Shown: positions 32,376-42,648, counted from the stretch's first letter. The stretch is 64,000 nt of DNA from Streptomyces sp. NBC_01445 (GCF_035918235.1 NZ_CP109485.1:7851001-7915000); one strand, 5' to 3'. Notes: generated by a model from the sequence alone, not told the origin. Numbers and translations are program-made.

Positions 32376-34775
32376 ATGTCCCACGGACCCCAGCAGCCCA
32401 CGCCGGACGGCGGCCCCTGGACCGGCCGCCCCGTTCCGCGCGTCGAGGACGACCGCCTCCTGCGGGGCAACGGCCGCTACGTCGACGACGTCGCCCTGCC
32501 CGGTGCCGCCGAGGCCGCCTTCCTGCGCAGCCCGCACGCCCACGCCCGCATCCGGTCGGTCGACGTCACCGCCGCGCTCGCCGCCCCCGGGGTCGTCGCC
32601 GTCTGGACCGGCGCCGACGTGGCCCACCTGCCCGCCATGCTCAACAGGGAGGAGCTGCGCACCCCGCCCGGCCTCGCCGAACTCCTCGACCCGTACGTCG
32701 CGATCACCCCGATGCCGCTCCTCGCCACGGACAGGGTCCTCTACGTCGGCCAGCCCGTCGCGGTCGTCCTGGCCGAGAACCGCTACCTCGCCGAGGACGC
32801 CCTCGAACTCGTCGACGTCCGCTACGCGCCCCTGCCCGTCCTCGTCGACCCCGACCAGGCGCTGACCGACGGCGCGCCGCTGCTCCACGACGAGCTGCGC
32901 GACAACACCGCCGTCGCCGTGGCCACCAAGGTGGGCGACCCCGACGCGGCGTTCGCCTCGGCCCACACCGTCGTCAGTGAGGAGTTCCGGGCCCACCGCT
33001 ATGTCGCCTCGCCCATCGAGACCCGCGCGGTCTCGGCCCAGGTCGACCCGTACAGCGGCGAGCTGACCGTCTGGTCCAACACCCAGACCCCGCACCGGGT
33101 GCGGGAGGCCACGGCGCACACGCTCGGCCTCGACGCGGAACGCGTCCGCGTCATCGCCACCGATGTCGGCGGCGGCTTCGGACAGAAGGGCATCCTCTAC
33201 GTCGAGGAGATGCTCGTCCCGTACGCGGCCCGCGTCCTGGGCCGCCCCGTGCTCTGGCGCGAGGACCGCAACGAGAACCTGACGGCCTCCTCGCACGCCC
33301 GAGAGCAGATCCACCGCATCGAACTGGCCGCGGACGCGCAGGGCCACCTCCTCGCCGTACGCGACCGCATCACCGTCAACTTCGGCGCGTACAACATGAC
33401 CGGCCTGGTCGTGCCCTACAACTCGGTGTGCCACCTCCTGGGGCCCTACCGCGTGCCGCACGTGGACATCGACGTCGTCGGCGTCCTCACCAACACCACC
33501 TTCGCCACTCCCTACCGGGGAGCGGGCCGCCCCGAGACCGTCTTCGCGATGGAGCGTGCGATGGACCGCCTCGCCGCCGAACTCGGCCTCGAACCCGCCG
33601 AGTTGAGGGCCCGCAACCTCGTGGGTCCCGACGAGATGCCCTACGCGACGGGCCTCGTCGACCGCTCCGGCAAGCCGCAGTCGTACGACTCCGGGGACTT
33701 CCCCGAGCTGCTGCGGCGCGCCGTCGCCAAGGCCGATGTCGAAGGGGTGCGCGCCCGGCAGCGCGAGGGCGCCCGCGACGGCAGGCTCGTCGGGGTCGGC
33801 TTCGCGATGTACATCGAGGCGACGGGACTCGGCCCGTTCGAGACCGCGCGCATCGACATCGCGCCCAGTGGCCGGGTCAAGCTGGCGATCGGCGCGCCTT
33901 CCCAGGGGCAGGGACATCGCACGTCCATGGCGCAGATCGCCGCCGACGCGATAGGGGTGCCCTTCGACGTCGTCGACGTGGTGGGCGGGGACACCTCCGC
34001 CACCCCGTTCGGCGTCGGCACCATCGCCAGCCGGGCCCTCGTCAACGCGGGCAACGCCACGCACCGGGCCGGCCGCCTCGTCCGCGAGAAGATCATCGAG
34101 GCCGCGGCCCGCCGGCTCGGTGTCCCCGCCGACGCCCTCGACCTGCGCGAGGGCGTCATCACGTCCAAGACCGCCGAGGAGCCGGCCCTCACCCTGTCCG
34201 AACTCGCCGGCCGGGCCCCCCTCCCCGGCACCCCCGAGCCCACCGACGGCCGGCACGGCACCGAGCTCAGCGAGACCGTGCACTTCCGCCCGCCCGGCTT
34301 CGCCGTCTCGAGCGGCGCGCACGCCGTCGTCGTCGAGGTCGACGAACACACCGGCGAGACCGAGATCCTGCACTACGTGGCCGTCCACGACGCGGGCGTC
34401 ATCGTCAACCCGATGATCGCCGAGGGTCAGGTCACCGGCGGTATCGCCCAGGGCATCGGCGGCGCGCTCTACGAGGAGATGGTCTACGGCCCCGACGGCC
34501 AGCCCCGTACCGGCACCTACATGGACTACCTGGTGCCGACCTCGTCCGAGATACCCGACCTCGACCTCGACGAGATCCACTCCCCGAGCCCGATGAACGA
34601 CCTCGGCGTCAAGGGTCTCGGCGAGGGCGGCGCCATCGCCCCGCAGGCCGTCATCGCAAACGCCGTCGAGGACGCGCTGCGCCCCTTCGGCGTGGTGGTC
34701 CGGCGCGGTCCCCTCTCACCCAGCCGCGTACGCGACCTGCTCCGCGAGGCCGGCCGGCCCACGGCCGCCCGCTGA
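32376..34775 (+). CDS. Molybdenum hydroxylase large Mo-binding subunit (xanthine dehydrogenase family, not form I CODH)
   Basis: A 799-residue Moco subunit. It has GRPVPRVEDDRLLRGNGRYVDD at the start, DVGGGFGQKG for Moco, PYRGAGRPE at about residues 379-387, and KGLGEGGAIAP at about 744-754 with the catalytic glutamate. Form I aerobic CO dehydrogenases carry AYxCSFR at the YRGAGR position; this protein does not, so CO oxidation is unlikely. Hydroxylation of an N-heterocycle or oxidation of an aldehyde is more likely. GGGGGAG lies 8 bases before the ATG at 32376. Confidence 0.86.
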   Translation: MSHGPQQPTPDGGPWTGRPVPRVEDDRLLRGNGRYVDDVALPGAAEAAFLRSPHAHARIRSVDVTAALAAPGVVAVWTGADVAHLPAMLNREELRTPPGLAELLDPYVAITPMPLLATDRVLYVGQPVAVVLAENRYLAEDALELVDVRYAPLPVLVDPDQALTDGAPLLHDELRDNTAVAVATKVGDPDAAFASAHTVVSEEFRAHRYVASPIETRAVSAQVDPYSGELTVWSNTQTPHRVREATAHTLGLDAERVRVIATDVGGGFGQKGILYVEEMLVPYAARVLGRPVLWREDRNENLTASSHAREQIHRIELAADAQGHLLAVRDRITVNFGAYNMTGLVVPYNSVCHLLGPYRVPHVDIDVVGVLTNTTFATPYRGAGRPETVFAMERAMDRLAAELGLEPAELRARNLVGPDEMPYATGLVDRSGKPQSYDSGDFPELLRRAVAKADVEGVRARQREGARDGRLVGVGFAMYIEATGLGPFETARIDIAPSGRVKLAIGAPSQGQGHRTSMAQIAADAIGVPFDVVDVVGGDTSATPFGVGTIASRALVNAGNATHRAGRLVREKIIEAAARRLGVPADALDLREGVITSKTAEEPALTLSELAGRAPLPGTPEPTDGRHGTELSETVHFRPPGFAVSSGAHAVVVEVDEHTGETEILHYVAVHDAGVIVNPMIAEGQVTGGIAQGIGGALYEEMVYGPDGQPRTGTYMDYLVPTSSEIPDLDLDEIHSPSPMNDLGVKGLGEGGAIAPQAVIANAVEDALRPFGVVVRRGPLSPSRVRDLLREAGRPTAAR

Positions 34776-34813
34776 CCCGGCTCCGCTCCACCCCGACGAT
34801 CGGACACCCACCC

Positions 34814-35443
34814 ATGCGACTCGACCACTCCTTCACCGTCCCGGCCGCGCCGGACGACGCGTGGAAACTCTTCCTCGACCTCGGCCGTGTGGCCCCCTGC
34901 ATGCCGGGCGCCGTGCTCGACACCCTCGACGGCGACGCGTTCACCGGACGCGTCAAGGTGAAGGTCGGCGCCGTGCAGATGAGCTACCGCGGCGAGGGCA
35001 CCGTGACCCGCGACGAGAGCGGCCGCTCGATGGTCCTCGACCTCAGCGGCAGCGAGACCCGGGGCGCGGGCACCGCGTCCGCCACCGTCACCGCGTCCCT
35101 CACCGCCGACCCGGCGGGCACCCGGGTCCGCGTCCGCACCGACCTCGACATCACCGGCCGCCCCGCCCAGTTCGGCCGCGGCATCATGACCGAGGTGGGC
35201 GACCGCATCGTGCGGCAATTCGCCGACCGCCTGCAGGAGTTGCTGAGGGAACCGGCCACCATGGAACCGGCGGCGGCGCTCTCGTCCCCGGCCCGCGAGC
35301 CCGAGGCGGTGGATCTCGGCGCGGCCGCGCTGCCCGTCCTCCTTCGGAAGGCCGCCGTCCCGGCCGCGGCCGTGCTCGTCACGATCGCCGTGATCCGCCT
35401 CTTCGCCCGACGCGCTTCCACCCCCCGATCCCTTCAGGGGTAG
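34814..35443 (+). CDS. CoxG-like SRPBCC protein with C-terminal membrane anchor
   Basis: A 209-residue protein. Residues 1-150 are a CoxG-type START fold (MRLDHSFTVPAAPDDAWKLFLDLGRVAPCMPGA). The C-terminal part has a hydrophobic segment, AAVPAAAVLVTIAVIRLF, followed by basic RRAS, a tail anchor. CoxG is known to recruit the CO dehydrogenase complex to the membrane and can bind quinone, so this protein probably couples the molybdenum hydroxylase to the respiratory chain. It is the last gene of that operon, 38 bases after the large subunit. Confidence 0.83.
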   Translation: MRLDHSFTVPAAPDDAWKLFLDLGRVAPCMPGAVLDTLDGDAFTGRVKVKVGAVQMSYRGEGTVTRDESGRSMVLDLSGSETRGAGTASATVTASLTADPAGTRVRVRTDLDITGRPAQFGRGIMTEVGDRIVRQFADRLQELLREPATMEPAAALSSPAREPEAVDLGAAALPVLLRKAAVPAAAVLVTIAVIRLFARRASTPRSLQG

Positions 35444-35499
35444 GATTTTCAGGGGCGTAGGACATCGCGTCACGCCCGGGAGCGGCCGAGGGGACGGGG

Positions 35500-36036
35500 A
35501 TGACTGAACGGAAGGCGGCACGGCGTGATGCCGTGGCGGAGGTCATCGAGGACTGGGCGCGTGAGCGGCCCGAGCTGGACACGACCCCACTGGAGGTCCT
35601 CGCCCGGCTGCACCGCTCGTTCCTGCGGTACAACACCAAGCTCATCGCGTCGATAGAGCGGCACGGGCTCTCCGTCGCCGGATTCGACGTGCTGACCGCG
35701 CTGCGCCGCTCCGGCGAGCCGTACCGCCTGACCGCGGGGCAGCTCGCCGACCAGGGGCTCGTCTCGTCGGCCGGGGTCACGCTGCGCATAGACCGCCTGG
35801 AGAAGGACGGCCTGATCGTCCGGGAGCGCGACGCCGGTGACCGCAGGGTCGTCTACTCGCGGCTCACGGACGAAGGGCTCGCCAAGGTCGACGAGGTCTT
35901 CACCGAGCACCTCGACAACGAACGCCGGATGCTCGGCGAGCTCTCCCCGGCAGAGCGCCGCCAGCTCGCGCGGCTCCTGCGCAAGCTGGAGAACTCCATC
36001 CTCGCCTCGGACACCCCGGACGAAGCGGCTTCTTAG
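35500..36036 (+). CDS. MarR family transcriptional regulator
   Basis: A 178-residue winged-helix regulator: HGLSVAGFDVLTALRR, then the recognition region LADQGLVSSAGVTLRIDRLEKDGLI and the wing RERDAGDRRVVYSRLT, flanked by dimerisation helices. It follows the CoxG-like gene by 56 bases on the same strand and probably controls the molybdenum hydroxylase or flavin oxidoreductase genes in response to an aromatic ligand. Its core closely resembles the MarR half of the TetR-MarR fusion, so the two may bind related DNA sites. Confidence 0.86.
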   Translation: MTERKAARRDAVAEVIEDWARERPELDTTPLEVLARLHRSFLRYNTKLIASIERHGLSVAGFDVLTALRRSGEPYRLTAGQLADQGLVSSAGVTLRIDRLEKDGLIVRERDAGDRRVVYSRLTDEGLAKVDEVFTEHLDNERRMLGELSPAERRQLARLLRKLENSILASDTPDEAAS

Positions 36037-36085
36037 CGACGAAGCGGTTTCCCGGCGACGATGCGGTTTCCCGGAACGGGGGCGC

Positions 36086-37144
36086 TCACTCCCACAGGGA
36101 GCTGGGCGCCTCCCTCCTGATCACCGGCGCGATCTCCTCGGCGAACCGCTGGAGCGTCTCGACCTGCTCGCCCGTCCCCTGCCCGAAGGTGTCGACGGTG
36201 ACCGACTGGAGGTCGTGCCGGTACACCTCGTGGTAGCCGAGGATCTTGTCGATGATCTGCTGCGGCGAACCGATCAGCTGGGGCCCGTCCGCGATGGCCT
36301 CCTCGATCGTGCGGAACGGCGTGTTGTACCCCGCCCTGCCCTCCAGGTGCGGCTTGAAGGACTGCGCGACCTTGGCCTCGTACAGCTCCTTGAAGCGCGC
36401 CACCGCCCGCTCGTGCGAGTCCGCGATGAGCAGGCCGCCCGAGCCCGCCGCGACGTGCGCCCGTGCCGGATCGTGCCCGTACGCCTCGAACCGCTCCCGG
36501 TAGTGGTCGATGAGCTTCGCGTAGGCCGCCCGCGGCTGGATGGCGTTGGCCGTGAACAGTGGATCACCGTGCCGGGCCGCCAGCTCGGGGGAGTTGAGCG
36601 AGGTCGCCGAGCCGTGCCAGACGCGCGGCCGTCCGTCGTACGGGCGCGGCACCGTCGTCACGTTCTTCAGGGCGGGCCTGAACTCCCCTTCCCAGTCGAC
36701 GCCTTCCTCGCTCCACAGCCGCCGAAGGAGCTCGTACTTCTCCCTCTGGAGGTCCCACTGCCGCTCCTCGTCGAGCCCGAAGAGGTCGAAGTGGCCGGCT
36801 TCGGCGCCCTTGCCGATGACCAGCTCGACGCGACCGCGGGAGAGTTGGTCCAACGTCGCGTAGTCCTCGGCGACCCGCACCGGATCGAGGATCGCGACGA
36901 CCGTCACGCCGGTCAGCAGCCTGATACGGGACGTACGGGCGGCCAGCGCACCGAGGATCACCGTCGGGCTCGACGAAAGGAACGCCCCCGCGTGCCGCTC
37001 GCCGACCGCGTACGCGTCGAAGCCGAACTCCTCCGCCGCGACACCGACGTCGACGACCTGCGTCAACCGGTCGGCGGCGGAGGGGAGTTCACCGGTGAGG
37101 GGGTGCGGCGCATGGCCGATGATCGACAGGACCTGGAACTTCAT
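36086..37144 (-). CDS. LLM-class flavin-dependent oxidoreductase
   Basis: A 352-residue luciferase-like TIM-barrel protein. The start is MKFQVLSIIGHAPHPLTGELPSA from the ATG at 37144, followed by ERHAGAFLSSSPTVILGALAA, GVTVVAILDPVRVAEDYATLDQLSRGRVELVIGKGAE and PQQIIDKI near the end. These are typical of FMNH2-dependent monooxygenases. In this setting it may oxygenate a pathway intermediate or a related xenobiotic. It ends convergently with the MarR gene and marks the right edge of the accessory region. Confidence 0.84.
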   Translation of the reverse strand: MKFQVLSIIGHAPHPLTGELPSAADRLTQVVDVGVAAEEFGFDAYAVGERHAGAFLSSSPTVILGALAARTSRIRLLTGVTVVAILDPVRVAEDYATLDQLSRGRVELVIGKGAEAGHFDLFGLDEERQWDLQREKYELLRRLWSEEGVDWEGEFRPALKNVTTVPRPYDGRPRVWHGSATSLNSPELAARHGDPLFTANAIQPRAAYAKLIDHYRERFEAYGHDPARAHVAAGSGGLLIADSHERAVARFKELYEAKVAQSFKPHLEGRAGYNTPFRTIEEAIADGPQLIGSPQQIIDKILGYHEVYRHDLQSVTVDTFGQGTGEQVETLQRFAEEIAPVIRREAPSSLWE

Positions 37145-37212
37145 GCGTCCACTCTCGCGCCCGGGCATTGCGGGCGTATGTACGCGGCATGGCAGTGCAC
37201 CAGGACATGCGA

Positions 37213-37245
37213 GAGGGGCGGCACCCCCCGTGGGAGCCGCCCCTC
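37213..37245 (-). terminator. glpD operon terminator hairpin
   Basis: A perfect 10-bp GC stem with a 13-base loop, 24 bases past the glpD stop on the minus strand. It ends the glycerol operon and separates it from the flavin oxidoreductase. Confidence 0.7.
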
Positions 37246-37268
37246 AAGTCACGTGAATCCAGGGGTGC

Positions 37269-38891
37269 CTACTTCTTGTCGAGCACGTCCTGGACCTTGG
37301 CGCGCACGTCGTCCGTGGCCAGGCCGCGGATCGTCAGCGTGGTGCGGCGGCGCAGCACGTCGTCCGCCGTCTCGGCCCACTCGTGGTCGCGGGCGTAGGC
37401 GACCTGCGCCCAGATCTCCGGGGCGTCCGGGTGGACCCGCCGGCCGAGCTCCGGGTTCTCGTTGGCCATCCGCGCGATGTCGAAGGCCAGCGAACCGTAG
37501 TGCGTGGCCAGGTGCTTGGCCGTGTCGGCCGCCATGCGCGGACCCGGGGCCGGGTTGTCGACCAGGAGGCGGTGCGCGACGGCGCGCGGGTTGGCGACAC
37601 CCGGCAGCGGCATCCGCTTCGGCAGCTCCTTGACCGGCTCGAAGTCCTCGCCCAGCGGGTGGCCCGGCAGGGACTCCAGCTTCTTCATCACCGTGCGGCC
37701 GATGTGGCGGAACGTCGTCCACTTGCCGCCGGCGACGGACAGCATGCCGCCGCGGCCCTCGGTGACGACCGTCTCGCGCTTGGCCTTCGACGTGTCCCCG
37801 GGCCCGCCGGGCAGCACGCGCAGACCCGCGAACGAGTACGTGATCAGATCCCGCTTCAGCTGCTGGTCCCGTACCGAGAAGGCCGCCTCGTCGAGTATCT
37901 GGTCGGTGTCCTTCTCGGTGACCGACACGTCGCGCGGGTCACCCTCGTACTCCTCGTCGGTCGTGCCGAGGAGCAGCATGTCCTCCCACGGCAGAGCGAA
38001 CGTGATGCGGTACTTGTCGATCGGCGTCGCGAGCGCGGCCTTCCACGGGGAGGTGCGCTTGAGGACGAGGTGCGCGCCCTTGGAGAGGCGGATGGAGGGG
38101 GCCGCGTTCGGGTCCTCCATGGCGCGCAGGTGGTCGACCCAGGGGCCGGTCGCGTTCAGCACGAGCCGGGCGTTCACGCCGAACTCCTCGCCGTCGACGC
38201 GGTCCTTGAGGTCCGCGCCCGTGACCCGGCCCCGGGTGAAGCGCAGGCCCGTGACCTCGGCGTGGTTGAGGACCACGGCGCCCGAGTCGACGGCCGCGCG
38301 GACCGTCATCAGGGCCATGCGCGCGTCGTTCATCTGGTCGTCGCCGTACACGGCCACGGCCTTGAGGTTCTCCGTCCGCAGCTCGGGCACGTCCTGCTGT
38401 GCCTTCGCGGGGGAGAGCAGGTGCCCGACACCGTCACCGAACGCCGACAGGGCGCTGTACGCGAACACGCCCGCGCCCAGCTTCGCGGCGCCGTGCGGGC
38501 CGCCCTTGTAGACGGGCAGGTAGAAGGTGAGCGGGTTGGCGAGGTGCGGTGCCACCTGACGCGACACCGCACGCCGCTCGAAGTGGTTCTCCGCCACCAG
38601 CTTCACCGCGCCGGTCTGCAGGTAGCGCAGACCGCCGTGGAGGAGCTTGGAGGAGGCGGAGGAGGTGGCGCCGGCGAAGTCACCGGCGTCCACCAGGGCC
38701 ACCCGCAGTCCCGACTGCGCGGCATGCCAGGCGGTGGAGATGCCCAGGATTCCGCCGCCGATCACCAGGAGGTCGTACTGCGCCTTGGAGAGCTGCTCCC
38801 GGGTCTCGGCGCGGCTCGCTGCCTTGAACGACGCAGTCGAGCCGACGGCCGGATGCGTCCCGAGGGCAGGGACGCTCTGCAGGGTGGTCAT
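37269..38891 (-). CDS. glpD: Aerobic glycerol-3-phosphate dehydrogenase
   Basis: A 540-residue FAD enzyme that oxidises sn-glycerol 3-phosphate to dihydroxyacetone phosphate at the membrane, passing electrons to quinone. The FAD dinucleotide motif is VIGGGILGISTAWHAAQSG; the DAGDFAGATSSASSKLLHGG segment and FAGLRVLPGG are GlpD signatures. It is the last gene of the glycerol operon, 3 bases after glpK. In S. coelicolor this is gylB of gylCABX (established). No gylX follows; instead comes a terminator and then the accessory region. Confidence 0.93.
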   Translation of the reverse strand: MTTLQSVPALGTHPAVGSTASFKAASRAETREQLSKAQYDLLVIGGGILGISTAWHAAQSGLRVALVDAGDFAGATSSASSKLLHGGLRYLQTGAVKLVAENHFERRAVSRQVAPHLANPLTFYLPVYKGGPHGAAKLGAGVFAYSALSAFGDGVGHLLSPAKAQQDVPELRTENLKAVAVYGDDQMNDARMALMTVRAAVDSGAVVLNHAEVTGLRFTRGRVTGADLKDRVDGEEFGVNARLVLNATGPWVDHLRAMEDPNAAPSIRLSKGAHLVLKRTSPWKAALATPIDKYRITFALPWEDMLLLGTTDEEYEGDPRDVSVTEKDTDQILDEAAFSVRDQQLKRDLITYSFAGLRVLPGGPGDTSKAKRETVVTEGRGGMLSVAGGKWTTFRHIGRTVMKKLESLPGHPLGEDFEPVKELPKRMPLPGVANPRAVAHRLLVDNPAPGPRMAADTAKHLATHYGSLAFDIARMANENPELGRRVHPDAPEIWAQVAYARDHEWAETADDVLRRRTTLTIRGLATDDVRAKVQDVLDKK

Positions 38892-38894
38892 GTC

Positions 38895-40439
<1,545 letters not shown>

Positions 40440-40500
40440 GGTCTGCTCCTGGAAGTTCTCGGTGCGGCTCTGGCGGAGGGTGCGTAGGGGGGTCTGTCGC

Positions 40501-41292
40501 CTACTTGAAGGCGATGTTGTAGAGACCGCCCGCTATGGCGCCGCCGATGAGAGGGCCGGCGACCGGGATCCAGGCGTACGTCCAGTCGGAGCCGCCCTTG
40601 TTCGGCAGGGGCAGCAGGGAGTGCACGATGCGGGGTCCGAGGTCGCGGACCGGGTTGATCGCGTAGCCCGTGGGCCCGCCGAGGGAGAGGCCGATACCGA
40701 CCACGACGAACGCGGTGACCATGGCGCCGAGGACGCCCAGGCCGTTGCCTCCGTCATTGAGGCCCTGCGTGAGGATGGCCAGGACGAGCACGACCGTGGC
40801 GATGATCTCCGTGATGAGGTTCTGCGCCACGTTCCGGATCTCAGGACCGGTCGAGAAGATGCCGAGCACCGGGCCCGCCTTGGGCGAGACCTTCTCCTGG
40901 ATCATGCCTTCCTCGGCCGGCGGGGCGGCGAGGATCTCCGGGTCGGTCAGATGCGCGTGGAACTGGCCGTAGTACGTCGCCCAGACCAGCAGGGCACCGA
41001 TCATCGCGCCCAGGAGCTGCGAGCCCAGGTAGAGCGGAACATCGCTCCACTTGGTGCCGCCCTCGATGGCGAGACCGATGGTGACCGCCGGGTTCAGGTG
41101 GGCGCCTGACACGCCCCCTGCCAGGTAGGCGCCGGTCAGTACGGCGAAGCCCCACCCGAAGGTGATCGCGAGCCAGCCGGCGTTGCGCGCCTTTGAGTTC
41201 TTCAGCGTGACGGCGGCGCACACGCCACCGCCGAGCAGGATGAGTACGGCGGTACCGATGGTCTCGCCGATGAAGATGTCGGAGCTGGACAC
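40501..41292 (-). CDS. glpF: Glycerol uptake facilitator (MIP/aquaglyceroporin)
   Basis: A 263-residue six-helix membrane channel for glycerol. The first NPA box is HLNPAVTIG. The second reads [11 protein letters not shown], so the alanine of NPA is a valine here, while the arginine of the selectivity filter is kept. An extended loop after helix 3 (about residues 103-135) holds [14 protein letters not shown]. It is the first gene of the operon (gylC in S. coelicolor naming). A candidate GylR operator lies 126 bases upstream of the start codon. Confidence 0.92.
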   Translation of the reverse strand: MSSSDIFIGETIGTAVLILLGGGVCAAVTLKNSKARNAGWLAITFGWGFAVLTGAYLAGGVSGAHLNPAVTIGLAIEGGTKWSDVPLYLGSQLLGAMIGALLVWATYYGQFHAHLTDPEILAAPPAEEGMIQEKVSPKAGPVLGIFSTGPEIRNVAQNLITEIIATVVLVLAILTQGLNDGGNGLGVLGAMVTAFVVVGIGLSLGGPTGYAINPVRDLGPRIVHSLLPLPNKGGSDWTYAWIPVAGPLIGGAIAGGLYNIAFK

Positions 41293-41417
41293 CCGCGACT
41301 CCTTTGTCCTTCGTCCAGGGAAGCCGAACCCCGGGTCCCTCTCCGGTGGTTCGCGCCCTCAGGTGAGGGCGTTTTCGGCCCTGGCTTGCCACACTCTAAC
41401 GCCTGTTGCCGGTAGGT

Positions 41418-41434
41418 GTTCGACAATGCCGACC
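41418..41434. promoter_or_regulatory. Candidate GylR operator upstream of glpF
   Basis: GTTCG-ACAATGC-CGACC, an imperfect palindrome with one mismatch. The 12-mer GTTCGACAATGC is repeated exactly in front of gylR (42460-42471). Two sites sharing spacer and left arm next to the two GylR-controlled units make this the likely IclR-type operator. Confidence 0.6.
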
Positions 41435-41593
41435 GATGGACGCGAGTCTCACCCCGGGGTTACTTACTAGTCAATGGTTTCGGTTATCGAAAACTCGATC
41501 GTTATTGATCGGGTCGGGCTATCGGTTGCGTGTCTGGACTGCACGTCCGTCGATCGTGGCCCGTAAAGCTGCGGCCTGCACGCTGAAACGGCG

Positions 41594-41619
41594 AAGGCCC
41601 CGCCGGGAAGCGGGGCCTT
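41594..41619 (-). terminator. gylR terminator hairpin
   Basis: A perfect 9-bp stem AAGGCCCCG/CGGGGCCTT with an eight-base loop, 39 bases past the gylR stop. It explains why gylR can be transcribed separately from glpF. Confidence 0.7.
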
Positions 41620-41658
41620 GCGTTCGTCCGGAGTGCGCCCTCGAGGCGGCGCGGGCGC

Positions 41659-42423
41659 TCAGAAGCGGCTGGCGCCCAGGTCCCGGGAGACGGCGCGGGC
41701 GCAGTCCCGCACGGCGGCGACGAGCTCGGGGCGCAGGTCTCCGTCGACGCACACGCGCTCCACGGCGCCGGTTATGCCGACCGCGCCGACCGGCATGCGC
41801 CGCCGGTCGTGGATCGGGGCCGCGACGGAGGCGACGCCCTCCCAGGTCTCCTCGACGTCGTCCGCGTAGCCGCGCGCGCGGGTCAGGTCGAGGAGCGTCT
41901 CGAACTCCACGATGTCGCTCACGGTCCGCCCGGTGAACGCCTTGCGGTCCACCTCGACCACCTCGCTGTGCGCCACCGGGTCGTACGCCGAGAGGACCTT
42001 GCCGAGCGCCGTGGAGTGCAGCGGCTGCATCGCCCCGACCTCCAGGACCTGACGGCTGTCGTCGGGCCGGAACACGTGGTGCACGATCAGTACGCCCTGC
42101 TGGTGCAGTACGCCGAGATAGACGCTCTCGCCGCTGGAGCGCGCCAGGTCGTCCGTCCACACCAGCGCGCGCGCCCGCAGCTCGTGCACGTCCAGATAGC
42201 TGTTGCCCAGGCGCAGCAGCTCCGCGCCCAGCTGGTAGCGGCCCGACGGGGCGTCCTGCTCGACGAAGCCCTCGTGCTGCAGCGTCCGCAGGATGCCGTG
42301 CGCCGTGCCCTTGGCCAGCCCCAGTGCGGAGGCGATGTCCGAGAGGCCGAGCCGGCGCTCACCGCCCGCAAGGAGCCGCAGCATGGCGGCTGCCCGCTCG
42401 AGTGACTGGATGTTCCGTGCCAT
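41659..42423 (-). CDS. gylR: IclR-family glycerol operon regulator GylR
   Basis: A 254-residue repressor. The N-terminal winged HTH includes LGLSDIASALGLAKGTAHGILRTLQHEGFVEQD. The IclR effector domain includes LGVLHQQGVLIVHHV and AMQPLHSTALGKVL, ending CVDGDLRPELVAAVRDCA. The ATG at 42423 gives MARNIQSLERAAAMLRLL, which I recognise as the GylR start. In S. coelicolor GylR represses the glycerol operon and itself until glycerol 3-phosphate or glycerol is present. A matching operator-like palindrome occurs before both transcription units. Confidence 0.93.
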   Translation of the reverse strand: MARNIQSLERAAAMLRLLAGGERRLGLSDIASALGLAKGTAHGILRTLQHEGFVEQDAPSGRYQLGAELLRLGNSYLDVHELRARALVWTDDLARSSGESVYLGVLHQQGVLIVHHVFRPDDSRQVLEVGAMQPLHSTALGKVLSAYDPVAHSEVVEVDRKAFTGRTVSDIVEFETLLDLTRARGYADDVEETWEGVASVAAPIHDRRRMPVGAVGITGAVERVCVDGDLRPELVAAVRDCARAVSRDLGASRF

Positions 42424-42459
42424 CCCAGCCCTTCCTCCTCGATCCTCTCGCCGAGCAAC

Positions 42460-42476
42460 GTTCGACAATGCTGAAC
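42460..42476. promoter_or_regulatory. Candidate GylR operator upstream of gylR
   Basis: GTTCG-ACAATGC-TGAAC, a 17-bp imperfect palindrome 37 bases before the gylR start codon; its first 12 bases equal those of the glpF-proximal site. It would give autorepression. Confidence 0.6.
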
Positions 42477-42648
42477 ACTATCGGTCGTTGCCGACCTCGT
42501 GCGAATACGCGAGGAGCCTATATTTCGCCCCGTTTGGCTCGACGCCCCGGTTCGGGTCACTCCTGTGCGCACCCGCACCCTGCGCCACATGGTGTTCCGT
42601 CCAGTGGACGCCTCCGCGGAGAAACCACCGGCCCGGCTACCCTGGCCG

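Larger units (their letters stand above)
15690..37200. other. Putative accessory catabolic island between parJ and glpD
   Basis: In S. coelicolor parJ (SCO1662) and glpD (SCO1661) are adjacent, from memory. Here some 21 kb separate them, containing only catabolic enzymes, transporters and regulators, with core genes in conserved order on both sides. I found no integrase, transposase, tRNA gene or direct repeat at either edge, so the limits are set by the flanking core genes only and the mode of arrival is unknown. Confidence 0.6.
41293..41658 (-). promoter_or_regulatory. Control region between gylR and glpF
   Basis: A 366-base gap without a gene. From the gylR side it holds the gylR terminator (41594-41619), an inverted repeat CGATC/GATCG (41496-41511) in an AT-richer tract that probably carries the operon promoter, and the 17-bp imperfect palindrome at 41418-41434. 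The remaining leader shows a G-rich stretch but no recognised riboswitch. Confidence 0.6.

Noticed and set aside
30899..35443. Aerobic carbon monoxide dehydrogenase operon
   Set aside because: Subunit order matches coxMSL-coxG, but the large subunit has PYRGAGR instead of the form I AYxCSFR loop.
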